64,000 nucleotides of DNA from positions 434,001 to 498,000 of the forward strand of contig NZ_KK211217.1 in assembly GCF_000621165.1 (NCBI RefSeq), read 5' to 3'. The translations under genes and the position numbers were made by a program. Under the pieces are notes generated by a model, which had not been told where the DNA came from, searched no databases, and worked only from the letters and a program-made list of their open reading frames with translations. Positions 20,883-29,718 of the stretch are shown piece after piece. Numbering within the stretch: position 1 is the stretch's first letter; each line of letters starts with the position of its first letter. Source of the DNA: Enterovibrio calviensis DSM 14347 (GTDB lineage Bacteria > Pseudomonadota > Gammaproteobacteria > Enterobacterales > Vibrionaceae).

Positions 20883-22268
20883 ATGTTGAAAATTTACAAC
20901 TCCCTCACGAAGAAAAAAGAAGAATTCAAACCAATTGAGCCAGGCAAAGTTGGCATGTATGTGTGTGGGGTTACCATCTACGATTTGTGTCACATCGGTC
21001 ATGGTCGTACGTTTGTTTCCTTCGATGTTGTGTCGCGTTACTTACGCTTTTCGGGTTATGACCTGAAATTTGTCCGCAACATCACTGACATTGACGACAA
21101 GATCATTAAACGTGCCGCCGAAAATGGTGAGAGCTGTGATTCGCTGACCAATCGTTTGATCGGCGAAATGCATGCGGACTTTGATGCATTGAACATGAAG
21201 CGCCCAGATGTGGAACCTCGCGCGACAGAGTTCATTGCTGAAATCATCGAGTTGGTTGAACGTCTTATTGAACGTGGCTTTGCTTACGTGGCATCAAATG
21301 GTGACGTACTGTTCGAAGTGGCGAAGTTTGACGATTACGGCAAGCTTTCTCGTCAAGATTTGGATCAGCTTCAAGCCGGTGCTCGCGTTAATGTTGAAGA
21401 AGCGAAAAAGAGCCCGCTTGATTTCGTGCTTTGGAAAATGTCGAAGCCGGGTGAGCCTACGTGGGAATCACCATGGGGCGCAGGTCGTCCAGGTTGGCAC
21501 ATTGAGTGTTCTGCAATGAACTCAGCAATCTTGGGTAATCATTTTGATATTCATGGTGGTGGTTCAGATTTGACCTTCCCGCACCATGAAAACGAAATCG
21601 CGCAATCTTGCTGTGCGCATGATACCCAGTACGTGAATACGTGGATGCACAGCGGCATGGTAATGGTTGACCGTGAGAAGATGTCCAAATCACTGGGTAA
21701 TTTCTTTACGATTCGCGATGTATTGGGTCATTACGACGCTGAAACGGTTCGCTACTTCTTGATGTCAGGCCACTACCGTAGCCAACTGAACTACAGTGAA
21801 GAAAACCTCAAACAGGCACGTTCTGCCGTTGAGCGTCTTTACACCTCACTGCGCGGTTTGGATTTGTCGGTTGCTGCTGAAGGCGGTGAAGCATTCGTTG
21901 AGCGTTTCAGAGCAGCAATGGATGATGACTTCAATACACCTGAAGCGTACTCAGTGTTGTTTGACATGGCGCGTGAAATTAACCGTCTAAAAGCAGAAGA
22001 TGAGTCATCAGCTGCGAAGCTTGCCGCGTGTATGCGTGAACTTGCTGACGTGCTTGGTCTATTGGGCCAAGAGCCAGAAGCATTCTTGCAAGGTAATGCG
22101 CAGGGGGGTGATGACGAAGTGGCTGAAATTGAAGCGCTGATCAAAGCACGTAATGATGCACGCGCAAGCAAGGATTGGGCAGCAGCCGATGCTGCTCGTG
22201 ATGCATTGGCAGCCTTGAATGTCGTACTGGAAGACGGTGCTGGTGGCACCACTTGGCGTCGTAAGTAA
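20883..22268 (+). CDS. cysS: Cysteinyl-tRNA synthetase
   Basis: Class I aminoacyl-tRNA synthetase that charges tRNA-Cys. It has HIGHGRT (HIGH motif), KMSKSLGN (KMSKS motif) and zinc ligands in [25 protein letters not shown] and [15 protein letters not shown]. The ATG at 20883 gives 461 aa, exactly the length of the E. coli enzyme and starting MLKIYNSLT. An ATG at 20847 is in frame but would add residues not typical of the family. Confidence 0.95.
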   Translation: MLKIYNSLTKKKEEFKPIEPGKVGMYVCGVTIYDLCHIGHGRTFVSFDVVSRYLRFSGYDLKFVRNITDIDDKIIKRAAENGESCDSLTNRLIGEMHADFDALNMKRPDVEPRATEFIAEIIELVERLIERGFAYVASNGDVLFEVAKFDDYGKLSRQDLDQLQAGARVNVEEAKKSPLDFVLWKMSKPGEPTWESPWGAGRPGWHIECSAMNSAILGNHFDIHGGGSDLTFPHHENEIAQSCCAHDTQYVNTWMHSGMVMVDREKMSKSLGNFFTIRDVLGHYDAETVRYFLMSGHYRSQLNYSEENLKQARSAVERLYTSLRGLDLSVAAEGGEAFVERFRAAMDDDFNTPEAYSVLFDMAREINRLKAEDESSAAKLAACMRELADVLGLLGQEPEAFLQGNAQGGDDEVAEIEALIKARNDARASKDWAAADAARDALAALNVVLEDGAGGTTWRRK

Positions 22269-22296
22269 ATACGACACCCAAACCATGAATAACTAG

Positions 22297-22323
22297 ACGG
22301 AGCTTTGGCTCCGTTTTTTTTTT
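22297..22323 (+). terminator. Rho-independent terminator after cysS
   Basis: 7-bp stem ACGGAGC/GCTCCGT with a 4-nt loop followed by a run of ten T residues, 28 bp after the stop codon. Confidence 0.9.
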
Positions 22324-22687
22324 CTGAAGATGATGGAAAAGCAAGCCAATTGAAAAATATCAGTGTGGAAAGGGAAAAGTGAAACACACCAAGTAAAGGC
22401 TCATTAACAGATCACTATCGCCATTGAAGGGCATTTATTGGCGTTATAAAACGGATATCATTTCATGCCATCAGCGTTTTCGACTTTAACTCTATGAAAA
22501 ATTTAGAATGACCAAATTTCTGTGCATTTTAAATACAGAAAACACGCCATTATCTTAAATTTAATACAAGAAAAATCCCTGTTTATTCCATGATGTCGGT
22601 AGACAACGTAAAAGGTTATGCGCCTCATTGAAGTGGCCAGATGGGGTTTAGTGGTGAAGCTGTACATGGACTTTTTATGTTGCTCTA

Positions 22688-22907
22688 TAGGGTCTGTTGA
22701 TCTTTGGTGGTTAAATTTTGTTCTAGTTAAAAGCATAAAACACTTTTGGCACGGGACGCGCAGTTGAACCCTTCGGGCAGCGTTTTTAGCGACTTTCTCC
22801 TGCGTTATCGACTTCTCATGTAGGCCAGCTACATATCGAAGTCTCTGCCTTGTATAAAGCCGCTACAAACAGCGGCAAAACACATCACCAAAGATCAACA
22901 GACCCTA
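22688..22907. mobile_element. MITE-like element, 220 bp with 22-bp perfect terminal inverted repeats
   Basis: The ends at 22688-22709 and 22886-22907 are exact inverted copies beginning TAGGGTCTGTTGATC. A second, smaller palindrome lies inside (around 22827-22860). No protein is encoded. The element fills part of the 22269-22946 gap, whose remainder (22324-22687) shows no gene I can support. It ends 39 bp before the porin start, so it could carry or disturb that promoter. The terminal sequence resembles a dispersed repeat I recall from Vibrionaceae genomes. Confidence 0.72.
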
Positions 22908-22946
22908 GGAAAAGAGATTAACGATAAATATGTAAGGACAGCAGCA

Positions 22947-23906
22947 ATGAACAAATTAATTTTTTCAACAACACTACTGAGCACGCTCATTTCTACTTCT
23001 TCAATTGCCTATGAGGTCTACTCCAACAACGATTCATCGCTTCTTCTTGGCGGCAGGATCGAACCCCGTTTTAATGTTTCCGATGCAAACGAAGTTAATC
23101 CCGGGGACAGTTCATTTGAAGATATTAGCCGAGCGCGCATCTATGTTGATGGCACTACCCGCGTTAATGACGATGTGTCTGTGTTTGGTTACTACAACGG
23201 AGAGTTTACTTCTGGCAGTTCTGACATCGAGAATCGCTATATGTACGCAGGTATAGCGACTGGCTTTGGCGCACTCTCATACGGTAAGCAAGATTCTTCA
23301 CAGGTCATTCTGACCGACGTTACCGACATCATGGAAACGTTTGGTGGTAGCGCCGCAGATCTCGTGACGGGAAACGAAGATAAACGTGAAAACAACTTTG
23401 TTTACAAGCTAGAGATCCCATTTGGTGTGACGGCGACGGCTAACTATGTCGCGTCTGATCAAGAGGACAATGACAGCGCCGGTATCTCGCTCATGTATAA
23501 CGACCCGATAGGATTCGCCTTTGGTGCGGGCTATGTGGGAGGCAAGCAAGGGGCTGTAGGGAGTCAGGTTGATGCTGACCAGATGAACTTCGTTGCCTCT
23601 TACACCTTGGGTGATTTCTACATTGGTGGTGTTTACGTGAACGGTGAAATCGACGACGTGGATGTAGACGGTTATGAGATCGCAGCGGCCTATACATTAG
23701 GTGATGCGATTTTCCGTTATGTATATAACAACCGCGACACTGACAATGATGCGAAGATCACTAACTATCTCGTTGATTACCATGCAATCGAAGGGGTTTA
23801 TAACCTAACCACAAACTTTGTTGGCTACATGGGTTATGAGTTCAATCGTCTGGATGGCAAAGTCAATGATGACCAGTTGCAAGCTGGTATGCGTTATAGC
23901 TTCTAA
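22947..23906 (+). CDS. Outer-membrane porin, OmpU/gram-negative porin-like
   Basis: 319-aa protein with a signal peptide of about 21 residues (ending SSIAYE), alternating amphipathic strands throughout and a C-terminal Phe (AGMRYSF), the signal for Bam-mediated insertion. The segment GYYNGEFTSGSSDIENRYMYAGIATGFGALSYGKQD is the typical strand-L2/L3 region of general porins. It probably forms trimeric 16-strand channels for small solutes. The chain is slightly short for the family. It is monocistronic, with its own terminator. Confidence 0.82.
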   Translation: MNKLIFSTTLLSTLISTSSIAYEVYSNNDSSLLLGGRIEPRFNVSDANEVNPGDSSFEDISRARIYVDGTTRVNDDVSVFGYYNGEFTSGSSDIENRYMYAGIATGFGALSYGKQDSSQVILTDVTDIMETFGGSAADLVTGNEDKRENNFVYKLEIPFGVTATANYVASDQEDNDSAGISLMYNDPIGFAFGAGYVGGKQGAVGSQVDADQMNFVASYTLGDFYIGGVYVNGEIDDVDVDGYEIAAAYTLGDAIFRYVYNNRDTDNDAKITNYLVDYHAIEGVYNLTTNFVGYMGYEFNRLDGKVNDDQLQAGMRYSF

Positions 23907-23932
23907 CGGTTAATCATCTAATAGATGAAATA

Positions 23933-23966
23933 GAAAAGGAGCCGTTCAGGCTCCTTTTCGTATTTT
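23933..23966 (+). terminator. Terminator after the porin gene
   Basis: 11-bp perfect stem (23933-23943 with 23949-23959), loop GTTCA, followed by a T-rich stretch. It lies between the porin gene and the convergent ychE-like gene. Confidence 0.7.
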
Positions 23967-24001
23967 GGAAGGGACGAGTATCGCCCTGTCCCCGAAATTG
24001 C

Positions 24002-24640
24002 TTAGTTAAGACCAGGGAAGAGCGCACGCATACCGTTCGCGATGAACTCAATACCTAGCGCACCAAGGATAAGACCCATAATACGCGTGATGACGTTGAT
24101 ACCGGTTTGGCCAAGGAATTTCACGATGGCTGGCGCGAGACGAAACAGTCCCCAAATACCTGCGGTGAACACGCAAATCGTGATGATTAAGCCAACAGTA
24201 TCGACAGACGTTGGGTAGCGGCTCGAATAAACAATGGTAGAGCTAATCGCACCAGGGCCAGCGAGAAGCGGCATAGCGAGAGGCACAACGCCGATTTGTT
24301 CACGGCTGATGGACTCAGACTGTTCTTGTTTGTTTTGTTTATCCTCGCCGAGCTTACCATTCATCATGGTAAAAGCGATGCTGACCAGCAGCATACCGCC
24401 CGCTACTCTGAACGAATCCAGCGAAATACTGAATACATCTAACAGCAGCTGGCCAGCAAGCAGAGACACCACAAGAATCGCTGCAACCGCAATACTGGCG
24501 GTGTAAGCGGTTTTGTTGCGCTCGGCACGGTCTAAGTGGGCGGTGAGTGAGACAAAGATAGGCATAATGCCAAGAGGGTTTACCGCAGCAAACAACCCAA
24601 TGAAAAACTGAAAAAATATTACAAGCTCGATGCTATTCAT
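24002..24640 (-). CDS. ychE: MarC-family inner-membrane protein
   Basis: 212-aa integral membrane protein with six hydrophobic segments, MarC/UPF0056 family. Marks are FFIGLFAAVNPLGIMPIF at the N terminus, PLAMPLLAGPGAIS in the middle and RIMGLILGALGIEFIANG at the end. The function of the family is not settled. In E. coli, ychE lies divergent from adhE, the same arrangement as here, which supports the symbol. The start at 24640 (MNSIELV) is preferred to an in-frame TTG two codons earlier. Confidence 0.85.
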   Translation of the reverse strand: MNSIELVIFFQFFIGLFAAVNPLGIMPIFVSLTAHLDRAERNKTAYTASIAVAAILVVSLLAGQLLLDVFSISLDSFRVAGGMLLVSIAFTMMNGKLGEDKQNKQEQSESISREQIGVVPLAMPLLAGPGAISSTIVYSSRYPTSVDTVGLIITICVFTAGIWGLFRLAPAIVKFLGQTGINVITRIMGLILGALGIEFIANGMRALFPGLN

Positions 24641-24879
24641 TTCCAATCACTCGGTCGGTGAATAAGGGAGGTATGATATCGATCGCAAAATGGCGATCGC
24701 GGGCGCTAGTATAGCGTTGAAATAACAAATGCCAATCAGTAGATAACGACAAAGAACGTTGCACAGAAGTAAGAGGAATTGTTGGCGTTAAATTCACGTA
24801 AATTACGCTAAGTGTACTAAATGTAATCGGAAAATTTAGTGTGGCAACTTATCAATACGCATGTCGCTTAATTTGTATG

Positions 24880-24895
24880 TGTGATCGTGGTCACA
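24880..24895. promoter_or_regulatory. CRP-type palindrome in the long adhE leader
   Basis: TGTGATCGTGGTCACA is a perfect TGTGA-N6-TCACA site, extended by A/T flanks. It lies 350 bp before adhE in a 604-bp gene-free stretch (24641-25244). The same stretch has a 12-bp perfect palindrome, TGATCCGGATCA, at 25077-25088. Distance from adhE means it may serve an upstream adhE promoter or the ychE promoter 240 bp away. No clear FNR or Rex site was recognised by eye. Confidence 0.65.
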
Positions 24896-25244
24896 TATGA
24901 AAATCTTGCTCTCCTTTTACGATGAAAAGGCGTTATACATATGTGTGAGACACAATGCACATGTGTTACATTCACGTAGTTTGTTTGTGGAATTACGCTT
25001 TCAAAACAGCGATTGTAGAGTGTTTTGATTAGAAAGTGAGCGGAAAGTGAAAAACTTTATGAAAGTTTACTACACATGATCCGGATCAACTTTCTGCTTC
25101 TCTGAAAATCTATAATCAGTTTTGAAAGTTATTTACTAAATGCTTGCTAAGGCTCATAGGACGACGTGAGTTACTTAGTTCTCTAATCAAATGAGCATGT
25201 AGTTACTAAATAATTTTTGAACTTTAGGTATGTAGGAGACAACT

Positions 25245-27947
25245 ATGCCTGTAACTAACGTAGCCGAACTCAATGCAATGGTTGAGCGTGTAAAGAAAGC
25301 GCAGAAAGAATTTGCCACTTACTCACAAGAGCAAGTAGACAAGATTTTCCGTGCTGCATCTCTGGCTGCTAACAATGCCCGAATTCCTCTAGCCCAGCAG
25401 GCTGTTGCCGAATCTGGTATGGGTATTGTCGAAGACAAAGTGATCAAGAACCACTTCGCTTCTGAATTTATCTACAACAAATACAAAGATGAAAAAACCT
25501 GCGGCATTTTGGAAGAGAACGACGAGTTCGGTACTTTCACTATCGCTGAGCCAGTGGGCATCATCTGCGGTATCGTCCCAACAACCAACCCAACTTCAAC
25601 CGCTATCTTCAAATCTCTTATCTCTTTGAAGACGCGTAACGGTATTATCTTCTCGCCACACCCACGTGCTAAAAACTCAACGAACGACGCAGCTAAGCTG
25701 GTTCTTGATGCTGCAGTTGCAGCGGGCGCACCAAAAGACATCATCAGCTGGATTGATGAGCCATCTGTAGAACTATCTAACGCACTGATGAAGCACGACG
25801 ACATCAACCTTATCCTTGCAACTGGTGGTCCAGGCATGGTTAAAGCGGCTTATTCTTCTGGTAAACCAGCAATCGGTGTAGGTGCGGGTAACGTTCCAGT
25901 TGTTATCGATGAAACCGCAGACATTAAGCGCGCAGTTGCTTCTATCCTGATGTCTAAAACATTCGATAACGGTGTTGTTTGTGCATCTGAGCAAGCGGCG
26001 ATTGTTGTAGATTCAGTGTATGACGAAGTGAAAGAGCGTTTTGCTTCTCACAAAGCACATGTACTGAACAAAGCTGACGCGGTGAAAGTACGTAAAGTAC
26101 TTTTGATTGACGGCGCACTAAACGCGAAAATCGTTGGTCAGCCAGCGGTTAAGATTGCTGAAATGGCAGGCGTTACCGTTCCTGCAGACACGAAAGTGCT
26201 TATCGGCGAAGGCCTAGGCAAAGTATCTTACGACGACGAGTTCGCTCACGAGAAACTGTCTCCAACACTGGGTCTGTTCCGCGCTGATGATTTCGAAGAT
26301 GCTGTTGCACAAGCAGTTACCATGGTTGAAATCGGCGGTATCGGCCACACCTCTGGCCTGTACACTGACCAAGACGTAAACCAAGATCGCATCCGTTACT
26401 TCGGTGACAAGATGAAAACTGCACGTATTCTTATCAACATCCCAACCACTCACGGTGGTATCGGTGACCTGTACAACTTTAACGTTGCACCATCACTGAC
26501 TCTGGGTTGTGGTTCTTGGGGCGGTAACTCAATCTCTGAGAACGTTGGTCCTAAGCACCTTATCAACAAGAAGACTGTAGCGAAGCGAGCTGAGAATATG
26601 CTGTGGCACAAACTACCTAAATCTATCTACTTCCGTCGTGGTAGCTTGCCAATCGCACTAAGCGATTTGGAAGGCAAAAAACGCGCGATGATCGTGACTG
26701 ACCGCTTCCTGTTCAACAACGGTTACTCTGATGAAATCGTTGCGTTGCTTAAAGCACAAGGCATGGAAGTTCAAACGTTCTTCGAAGTAGAAGCAGACCC
26801 AACACTGTCTGTTGTAGAGAAAGGTGCTGCAGCAATGCAGAGCTTCCAACCTGACGTAATCATCGCACTAGGCGGCGGTTCACCGATGGATGCAGCGAAA
26901 ATCATGTGGGTAATGTACGAGCACCCAGAAACGCATTTCGAAGAACTAGCAATGCGCTTCATGGACATCCGTAAACGTATCTACAAGTTCCCTAAAATGG
27001 GTAAAAAAGCCGAATTGGTATGTATCACTACCACGTCTGGTACGGGTTCAGAAGTGACACCTTTCGCGGTTGTTACTGACGACAAGACTGGCGCAAAATA
27101 CCCACTGGCTGACTACGAATTGACACCACAAATGGCAATCGTAGATGCAAACCTAGTGATGAATATGCCTAAGTCGCTAACTGCTTTCGGTGGTTACGAT
27201 GCAGTGACTCACGCACTAGAAGCTTACGTTTCTGTTCTTGCGAACGAGTACTCTGATGGTCAAGCGCTTCAAGCTCTGAAGATGCTGAAAGAATACCTAC
27301 CATCAAGCTACGCGAACGGTGCAACTGACCCAATCGCTCGTGAGAAAGTGCACAATGCAGCGACCATCGCAGGTATCGCGTTTGCGAACGCATTCCTAGG
27401 TGTTTGTCACTCAATGGCACACAAAATTGGTGCTGAGTTCCACCTACCACACGGTTTGGCGAACGCACTACTGATTTCAAACGTTGTTCGTTACAACGCA
27501 AACGACAACCCAACGAAACAAACAGCTTTCTCTCAGTACGACCGCCCACAAGCACGTCGTCGCTATGCAGAAGTTGCTGAGCACTTGGGTCTTGCGAAAC
27601 CAACTGACCGTACAGCTCAAAAAATTGAGCGTCTACTAGCTTGGTTGGAAGAACTGAAACTGAACCTAGATATCCCACTGTCTATCCAGGCGGCAGGTGT
27701 CTCTGAGAATGATTTCCTAGCGAAACTTGATGAGCTAGCGGTTGAAGCGTTCGATGACCAATGTACTGGTGCGAACCCACGTTACCCGCTTATCACTGAG
27801 CTGAAAGAAGTACTAGTGGCTTCTTACTACGGTACAGCGTTTGTTGAAGGTGAAACTTTCGAAGGTACGACTGTTATCAAGAAGAGAGAAGACCGCGACA
27901 CTGCTAAGCCAGCTGAAAAAGCGAAGAAAGAATCAGCGAAAGCGTAA
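25245..27947 (+). CDS. adhE: Bifunctional acetaldehyde-CoA/alcohol dehydrogenase
   Basis: 900-aa fermentative enzyme that reduces acetyl-CoA to acetaldehyde and then ethanol, regenerating NAD; it forms spirosome filaments. The N-terminal CoA-acylating aldehyde dehydrogenase domain (about 1-440) has Cys246 in NGVVCASEQAA, the same number as in E. coli. The C-terminal iron alcohol dehydrogenase domain (about 450-870) has GGGSPMDAAKIMW, TTSGTGSEVTPF, the iron ligands around GYDAVTHALEAY and LGVCHSMAHKIG, and HLPHGLANALL. The lysine/alanine-rich tail is slightly longer than in E. coli (891 aa). Codon use looks strongly biased, as for a highly expressed gene. Confidence 0.96.
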   Translation: MPVTNVAELNAMVERVKKAQKEFATYSQEQVDKIFRAASLAANNARIPLAQQAVAESGMGIVEDKVIKNHFASEFIYNKYKDEKTCGILEENDEFGTFTIAEPVGIICGIVPTTNPTSTAIFKSLISLKTRNGIIFSPHPRAKNSTNDAAKLVLDAAVAAGAPKDIISWIDEPSVELSNALMKHDDINLILATGGPGMVKAAYSSGKPAIGVGAGNVPVVIDETADIKRAVASILMSKTFDNGVVCASEQAAIVVDSVYDEVKERFASHKAHVLNKADAVKVRKVLLIDGALNAKIVGQPAVKIAEMAGVTVPADTKVLIGEGLGKVSYDDEFAHEKLSPTLGLFRADDFEDAVAQAVTMVEIGGIGHTSGLYTDQDVNQDRIRYFGDKMKTARILINIPTTHGGIGDLYNFNVAPSLTLGCGSWGGNSISENVGPKHLINKKTVAKRAENMLWHKLPKSIYFRRGSLPIALSDLEGKKRAMIVTDRFLFNNGYSDEIVALLKAQGMEVQTFFEVEADPTLSVVEKGAAAMQSFQPDVIIALGGGSPMDAAKIMWVMYEHPETHFEELAMRFMDIRKRIYKFPKMGKKAELVCITTTSGTGSEVTPFAVVTDDKTGAKYPLADYELTPQMAIVDANLVMNMPKSLTAFGGYDAVTHALEAYVSVLANEYSDGQALQALKMLKEYLPSSYANGATDPIAREKVHNAATIAGIAFANAFLGVCHSMAHKIGAEFHLPHGLANALLISNVVRYNANDNPTKQTAFSQYDRPQARRRYAEVAEHLGLAKPTDRTAQKIERLLAWLEELKLNLDIPLSIQAAGVSENDFLAKLDELAVEAFDDQCTGANPRYPLITELKEVLVASYYGTAFVEGETFEGTTVIKKREDRDTAKPAEKAKKESAKA

Positions 27948-27965
27948 TGATTTGAAGTAAAAAGA

Positions 27966-27991
27966 AAAAGCCCGCGAAAGCGGGCTTTTTT
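27966..27991 (+). terminator. Rho-independent terminator after adhE
   Basis: 10-bp stem AAAAGCCCGC/GCGGGCTTTT closed by a GAAA tetraloop and followed by more T residues, 18 bp after the stop. Confidence 0.92.
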
Positions 27992-28114
27992 ATTGGCAGT
28001 GGCAATACCCTTTGAACTAACAAAAGTCCGACAACGAACGTGAGTGCATTGCCTGATTTGGGTCATTTCAATGAAAAGGGCACAGAAGCGGCTACGGCGA
28101 AATTCACCTGCCGA

Positions 28115-28789
28115 TTAACTTGCTGCTTCTAAGATCCGGCCGGTGAAACTGTCGTTTTCAACGATATATGCAGCGCCATCAATCATGTCGAAATTAATCG
28201 CAGGATGGTGGTGAACGCTACCATTGTCATAATGACGCATACGTGGCAATACCCCACCAACACGTATGTTTGCATGTTCTAATTCTTCCGCCCAGCTGCG
28301 GGTTAAGCCCCGGATGACAGCATTTGAACTGTCGAGACTTTGCTCTTTTCCTATTTCAGCTTGAACGCCGGGAATATTCACAATCACGCCTTTGCGACCT
28401 CTATCAAGCATGTTGAACGCCGCACCACGTCCAAATAAATACAGATTAGAGGCAATATCAGCAATAGTGTGGTCAACGGTATCGTTGCTCGCCAATAAGC
28501 TAGGAAGGCTGCTGGCTTGCCAGTAGTTGATTAACACGTCCACCGCACCCATCTCGCGATTAATCTCCTCAAACAGAAAGGAAATATTTTCAACGCTTCG
28601 ATTGGCAAGGGAGAAGGAATAGCAAATACCACCCGTTCTCATGCACGAATCGTAGGTTGTCTGCAGCTTTTGGCGTTCAGTATCGACCAATGCAACACGT
28701 GCATTAAGCTTGCAGAAATATTCAGCCATTGCACGTCCTGTTGGCGTGCCTGCTGCAGTAATCACAATGACGGATTTTGCGATATCCAT
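28115..28789 (-). CDS. SDR-fold protein with altered active site
   Basis: 224-aa short-chain dehydrogenase/reductase fold. The N terminus reads SVIVITAAGTPTGRAMAEYF, a changed form of the TGxxxGxG cofactor motif. VDVLINYW corresponds to the usual NNAG region, and ALVDTE marks the end of strand 2. Where active SDRs have YxxxK, the alignable stretch reads SLDSSNAVIRGLTRSWAEEL, so Tyr and Lys are Leu and Asn. It probably lacks normal oxidoreductase activity. It is convergent with adhE and not obviously in an operon. The biological role is unknown. Confidence 0.68.
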   Translation of the reverse strand: MDIAKSVIVITAAGTPTGRAMAEYFCKLNARVALVDTERQKLQTTYDSCMRTGGICYSFSLANRSVENISFLFEEINREMGAVDVLINYWQASSLPSLLASNDTVDHTIADIASNLYLFGRGAAFNMLDRGRKGVIVNIPGVQAEIGKEQSLDSSNAVIRGLTRSWAEELEHANIRVGGVLPRMRHYDNGSVHHHPAINFDMIDGAAYIVENDSFTGRILEAAS

Positions 28790-29056
28790 TGTTTGACCTT
28801 TCTCGATTAATGACGACTTATTCCATTGTTATACGACATTCATTAACAACTTATACCCAGCTTTTTCAGAGGTGGATAACAATCTTGGACCATGATCTGA
28901 GAAAGTGTTACTAAATTGTTTAAAAAAGGGTGTGCAAGCTGTGTGCAAAATGATTTTTTTAGTAAGTGATCACAGTTATGTTTTTTGAGGTGGAAGAAGT
29001 TGTCTTGGTGGGTTACTTGTGGTAGGCGTGTATTTATTTCTTTTTAAATCAGAAGG

Positions 29057-29569
29057 TTAAGCTTTTGCGTTGAGCTCTTGATAGCGTTTGGCGAGTACAA
29101 GCTGATTGTATAAGTTTACCGGATCGAGTTCGGTAGTTTTAGGATTTTCAGCAGCAAGCTGTCTTCTCTGGTGTCCCGAGAGATTATGATACACATCTTC
29201 GCCCAGATTGTGCGTTCCAGAGGCAGGAAAATGTAGTGCTGACGGGGTCACACAGTGATTGAACCTTGCGCTTGCTATGCCTGCCTTGTGGAATGCATCA
29301 GCTTGCGTTCCGCATAGCTCGTAATCTTTTTCTTCTGCCACCAAGCGAGTTGGCTCTGGTAAATTTAATGCATAACGAAGATCAGATTCCGTCGCTTTTT
29401 CTGGAAAAGGAGGATTGAGCGGTGTGGTTTCTGTGGCATCCCCAGAGAGCAATGCCAGCATCAATGCAAAATCCGAACGACGCCCCTGCGTAACAGCATG
29501 ACTTAGGTGGTCACCTAGCTGTACATCAGTTATCAGTTGGGCTTTGTCGAGCGCGTGGATTTGCATCAT
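29057..29569 (-). CDS. Hypothetical protein VC-type, 170 aa
   Basis: I do not recognise a characterised family. The product is soluble and mixed alpha/beta in appearance, with no signal peptide or membrane segment. It has a proline-rich linker (TTPLNPPFPEK) and a C-terminal polar half (GEDVYHNLSGHQRRQLAAENPK). The start is either the ATG at 29569 or the next codon, also ATG, with AAAGAGA immediately upstream; an in-frame ATG at 29608 would lengthen it by 13 residues. It is flanked by metY and the SDR gene on the same strand, each with separate spacing. Confidence 0.6.
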   Translation of the reverse strand: MMQIHALDKAQLITDVQLGDHLSHAVTQGRRSDFALMLALLSGDATETTPLNPPFPEKATESDLRYALNLPEPTRLVAEEKDYELCGTQADAFHKAGIASARFNHCVTPSALHFPASGTHNLGEDVYHNLSGHQRRQLAAENPKTTELDPVNLYNQLVLAKRYQELNAKA

Positions 29570-29660
29570 TCTCTTTCGTTCTTCTGGGTACCTTCTGTTT
29601 ATCGACAACAGAACGAAAAGCTTTAACTGTTTTTTTGTTTTTTATCCAAGTGTTAGAAAC

Positions 29661-29686
29661 AAAAAAAGCCCGCCAAGGCGAGCTTT
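29661..29686 (-). terminator. Rho-independent terminator after metY
   Basis: Read on the minus strand: stem AAAGCTCGCC/GGCGGGCTTT with one mismatch, followed by a run of T residues. It lies 33 bp beyond the metY stop. Confidence 0.75.
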
Positions 29687-29718
29687 ATAAAACGTCATTG
29701 TTGAGCAGGCGTTAGGCG

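Noticed and set aside
22503-22736. 77-codon minus-strand frame between cysS and the porin
   Set aside because: It runs into the MITE-like element, starts without a ribosome site and has an implausible composition.
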